The notes beneath the pieces were generated by a model, which was not told the origin of the DNA, ran no database searches, and saw only the letters and a program-made list of their open reading frames with translations. Below are positions 22,537 through 24,632 of a stretch of 24,632 nucleotides of DNA, in pieces (the first letter of the stretch is position 1; the number at the start of each line of letters is the position of its first letter). The translations under genes were made by a program, and so were the position numbers. Source of the DNA: a virus. The stretch lies in IMG/VR virus record IMGVR_UViG_3300022074_000359, positions 1 through 24,632 of that record; one strand, 5' to 3'.

Positions 22537-24632
22537 ATGGCCGACTATAACATTAACGCAGCGACACGACGTGTGGTCTTATCCGGGTCTGCCGGAACGG
22601 GGCCATACTCCTTCACGTTTGCCGTACTGGTGCAAACTGACCTTGCTGTCTACCTCAACTCTACCAAGCTAACGCTGACGACTGACTACACTGTCAGCAT
22701 CGCAACAAACGGCACCGGCACTGTGACGCTAAACACCGGCACGACCAATGTGCCTACGACGCCAGGGTCAAGCGACAGCGTTATTATTGTGGGCGCGCGC
22801 GCACTAGAGCGCACGACAGACTTTGTGACTGCTGGCGACTTGCGCGCCTCGGCGCTGAACGAACAGCTCGACGCAAACGTAATCTTTGACCAGCAGCTTG
22901 CCGAGGAAAACCAGCGCACAGTCAAGGCGCCGGTGTTTGACCCGGCGACGACTGAGGGTGGTGGCTCTGTCGACATGACACTGCCTGCCAAGGACACGCG
23001 CAAAGGCAAGTACCTTGCGTTTAACGCTACGACCGGCAACCCCGAAGCCGGGCCAAGCGTGTCAGATGTCACGACTGTATCGGCTGCCGCCACAGACATT
23101 GCGCTGCTGGCCGACATACAGGACGGCACCACGGCCACCAACGCCATTACGACCGTGGCATCCAACAATGCAAATGTTGCTACGGTCGGAGGTATTTCGG
23201 CTAACGTCACGACGGTTGCAGGCATTTCCAGCAACGTGACAACGGTGGCTGGCAAGGCCAGTTTGATCACCTCAGACTTTGTTGCCGATCTAAATACTTT
23301 AGCTACAGCCGATATTGTTTCAGACTTAGATACAGTATCTACAAATATTAGTGCAGTCCAAGGTGCTTCGGGAAATGCTACTACAGCAACTACAAAAGCA
23401 TCTGAAGCAGCGGCCTCGGCTACAACTGCTACAACAAAAGCAACTGAGGCCGCATCCTCGGCTACTGCGGCGGCTAGTTCTGCAACTGCGGCGGCATCTT
23501 CCGAGACTGCGGCGGCGGCTTCTGCGGCAAGTGCGGCTACAGCTTTGGATAGTTTTGATGATCGTTATCTTGGAGTAAAATCTAGCAATCCAACAGTAGA
23601 CAATGATGGAAACGCCTTAGTTGCAGGTGCATTATATTTTAACGATAGTGCCAATGAGATGCGTGTCTATGATGGTGCAAACTGGATAGCCGCAACCTCG
23701 GCTGGCAATGTCTCTCTTATTCTCTATGAGTACACCGCAACCGCAGGTCAGACTACATTCTCAGGCTCTGATGATAACAGCGCAAGCCTGTCTTACACTG
23801 TAGACAATCTTCAGGTTGTAATGAATGGTGTGGTGCTTGACCCAGCAGACTTTACTGCAACCAATGGCACCAGTGTTGTGCTGGATAGTGGTGCAACTGT
23901 TGGCGACCAGATAAACATCTATGCTTTCAAATCCTTTACTACCGCAGATATGGTTTCCAAAACTGCTGGTGGTACGTTTAGTGGTGCTGTTGGATTTAGT
24001 GGTGGGATCACAGGTGATGTTGCATTTGATACAAACACTCTGAAGGTAGACAGCACGAACAATCGGGTTGGGATTGGGACAACCAGCCCTGACACCATTG
24101 CTGAAATTGTTGGTGCTAATCCTATTGTTACCATTAGAGACACAGAAACATCGTCTGGTTCCGCAGAAGCAACATTGCGACTGGCTGAATCAGGTGCAGG
24201 CGATAGTCTGGGGTCTTACTGGGATATCAAATCAAGCGGTGGGTCGCTTCATTTTATAGACAACTGGGATGAAGGTGGCGGCACTGGCACCAGAGTTACC
24301 CTTACCGATTCGGGCGATATTCAAATCCCAATATCAACAAATGCTATGGGTACGTTTGCCGATAGCATTGGTGAAGTCGGTAGTGGAAACTTTGCACTAC
24401 AAGTAACCAATACCGCACAATCAGCGTTAAAACCTTTTGGTATTCGTGCTGAAGATATTCGGTTTGCTACGGGTTCGTCAGAACGTATGCGTATCGACAG
24501 CACCGGTCAGGTAGGCATCGGCACGAGCAGCCCAAGTGCAGGTTTGCATATTGACAACCCTAGCAATAGTGCAATTACAGCTATTTTAGATACCGACAAT
24601 TCTGCTGTAAAAATGGTTTTTCGTAATAATAC
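22537..24632 (+). CDS. Tail fibre protein, T7 gp17-like N-terminus (3' end missing)
   Basis: One frame stays open from ATG 22537 (AGAGG at 22526-22530) to the window end, giving at least 698 residues without a stop. Residues 1-140 match the tail-attachment domain of T7-type fibres: YSFTFAVLVQTDLAVYLNSTKLTLTTDYTVS and ERTTDFVTAGDLRASALNEQLDANVIFDQQL. Three 10-residue repeats (213-242) are followed by an Ala/Thr/Ser-rich stalk (about 278-336), then LGVKSSNPTVDNDGNALVAGALYFND...VYDGANW (about 343-390). Two VGIGT-SP units (about 510-518 and 657-664) follow, a pattern often found before a self-cleaving C-terminal chaperone, which would lie beyond the window. It binds the host surface. Base composition and codon use change sharply near 23270. 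Confidence 0.9.
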   Translation, partial: MADYNINAATRRVVLSGSAGTGPYSFTFAVLVQTDLAVYLNSTKLTLTTDYTVSIATNGTGTVTLNTGTTNVPTTPGSSDSVIIVGARALERTTDFVTAGDLRASALNEQLDANVIFDQQLAEENQRTVKAPVFDPATTEGGGSVDMTLPAKDTRKGKYLAFNATTGNPEAGPSVSDVTTVSAAATDIALLADIQDGTTATNAITTVASNNANVATVGGISANVTTVAGISSNVTTVAGKASLITSDFVADLNTLATADIVSDLDTVSTNISAVQGASGNATTATTKASEAAASATTATTKATEAASSATAAASSATAAASSETAAAASAASAATALDSFDDRYLGVKSSNPTVDNDGNALVAGALYFNDSANEMRVYDGANWIAATSAGNVSLILYEYTATAGQTTFSGSDDNSASLSYTVDNLQVVMNGVVLDPADFTATNGTSVVLDSGATVGDQINIYAFKSFTTADMVSKTAGGTFSGAVGFSGGITGDVAFDTNTLKVDSTNNRVGIGTTSPDTIAEIVGANPIVTIRDTETSSGSAEATLRLAESGAGDSLGSYWDIKSSGGSLHFIDNWDEGGGTGTRVTLTDSGDIQIPISTNAMGTFADSIGEVGSGNFALQVTNTAQSALKPFGIRAEDIRFATGSSERMRIDSTGQVGIGTSSPSAGLHIDNPSNSAITAILDTDNSAVKMVFRNN
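23173..23262 (+). repeat. Three 30-bp in-frame repeats in tail fibre gene
   Basis: Units 23173-23202, 23203-23232 and 23233-23262 encode NVATVGGISA, NVTTVAGISS and NVTTVAGKAS. A weaker unit (NAITTVASN) precedes them near 23140. Such N-V-T-T-V repeats form slender trimeric stalk segments in phage fibres. The drop in G+C content begins directly after the third unit. Confidence 0.85.

Noticed and set aside
23173-23262. CRISPR-like spacing of repeats
   Set aside because: The repeats are contiguous 30-bp in-frame coding units without spacers, inside the fibre gene.
22686-23270. 194-codon Val/Ser/Thr-rich frame on the - strand
   Set aside because: It is the antisense reading of the Thr/Ala-rich fibre gene, whose N-terminus matches T7-type fibres.
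1-24632. Prophage or temperate lifestyle genes (integrase, repressor, attachment site)
   Set aside because: None seen. The winged-helix gene is of replication/regulator type rather than a clear CI-like repressor. The rest of the genome is unseen, so this applies to the window only.

Overview
This window is a 24.6 kb piece of a tailed double-stranded DNA phage genome of podovirus (short-tail) type. All supported genes lie on the + strand and are packed head to tail, many with ATGA/TAATG start-stop overlaps. No integrase, tRNA, transposase, CRISPR array, lysis gene, DNA polymerase or RNA polymerase is visible here. Nucleotide composition is a little over half G+C until about 23.27 kb and drops clearly after that. 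Only four GANTC sites could be found by eye, where roughly 95 would be expected by chance. GANTC is the CcrM methylation site of Alphaproteobacteria, so an alphaproteobacterial host is inferred. A marine host is suggested only by recalled resemblance of several small genes to those of marine phages.

Replication end (1-3943). A candidate ssDNA-binding protein with an acidic tail is followed by a strong terminator. Next come a Toprim/RepA-like primase-helicase, a 110-bp block dense in TGTGA/TCACA words with hairpins, an unknown 189-aa protein ending in an SSB-like tip (DDELPF), and a winged-helix DNA-binding protein. The TGTGA block is a candidate operator array or replication origin, and the winged-helix protein is a candidate for the factor that reads it. 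A second strong terminator closes this region.

Packaging (3944-6849). A DUF6378-like small protein is followed by the small terminase, a tiny CxxC...CxxC protein overlapping both terminase genes, the large terminase (probably starting at a TTG), and a GNAT-like/T7 gp13-like protein.

Small basic proteins (6849-8258). Six short, mostly Lys/Arg-rich genes of unknown role sit between terminase and portal.

Head and tail (8251-14874). The order is portal, Bbp19-like protein, scaffold, terminator/promoter junction, major capsid protein, possible decoration protein, terminator-like hairpin, tail tubular A and tail tubular B.

Ejection proteins (14876-22506). A T7 gp14-like protein, a gp15-position protein and two very large proteins of the 'large polyvalent protein' type are candidates for the internal core that enters the host with the DNA. 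No peptidoglycan-degrading domain is recognisable in them.

Tail fibre (22537 to window end, incomplete). A T7 gp17-like N-terminus leads to three 30-bp repeats, then an Ala/Thr-rich stalk and VGIGT-type repeats in lower-GC DNA. This looks like a recombined host-recognition module.
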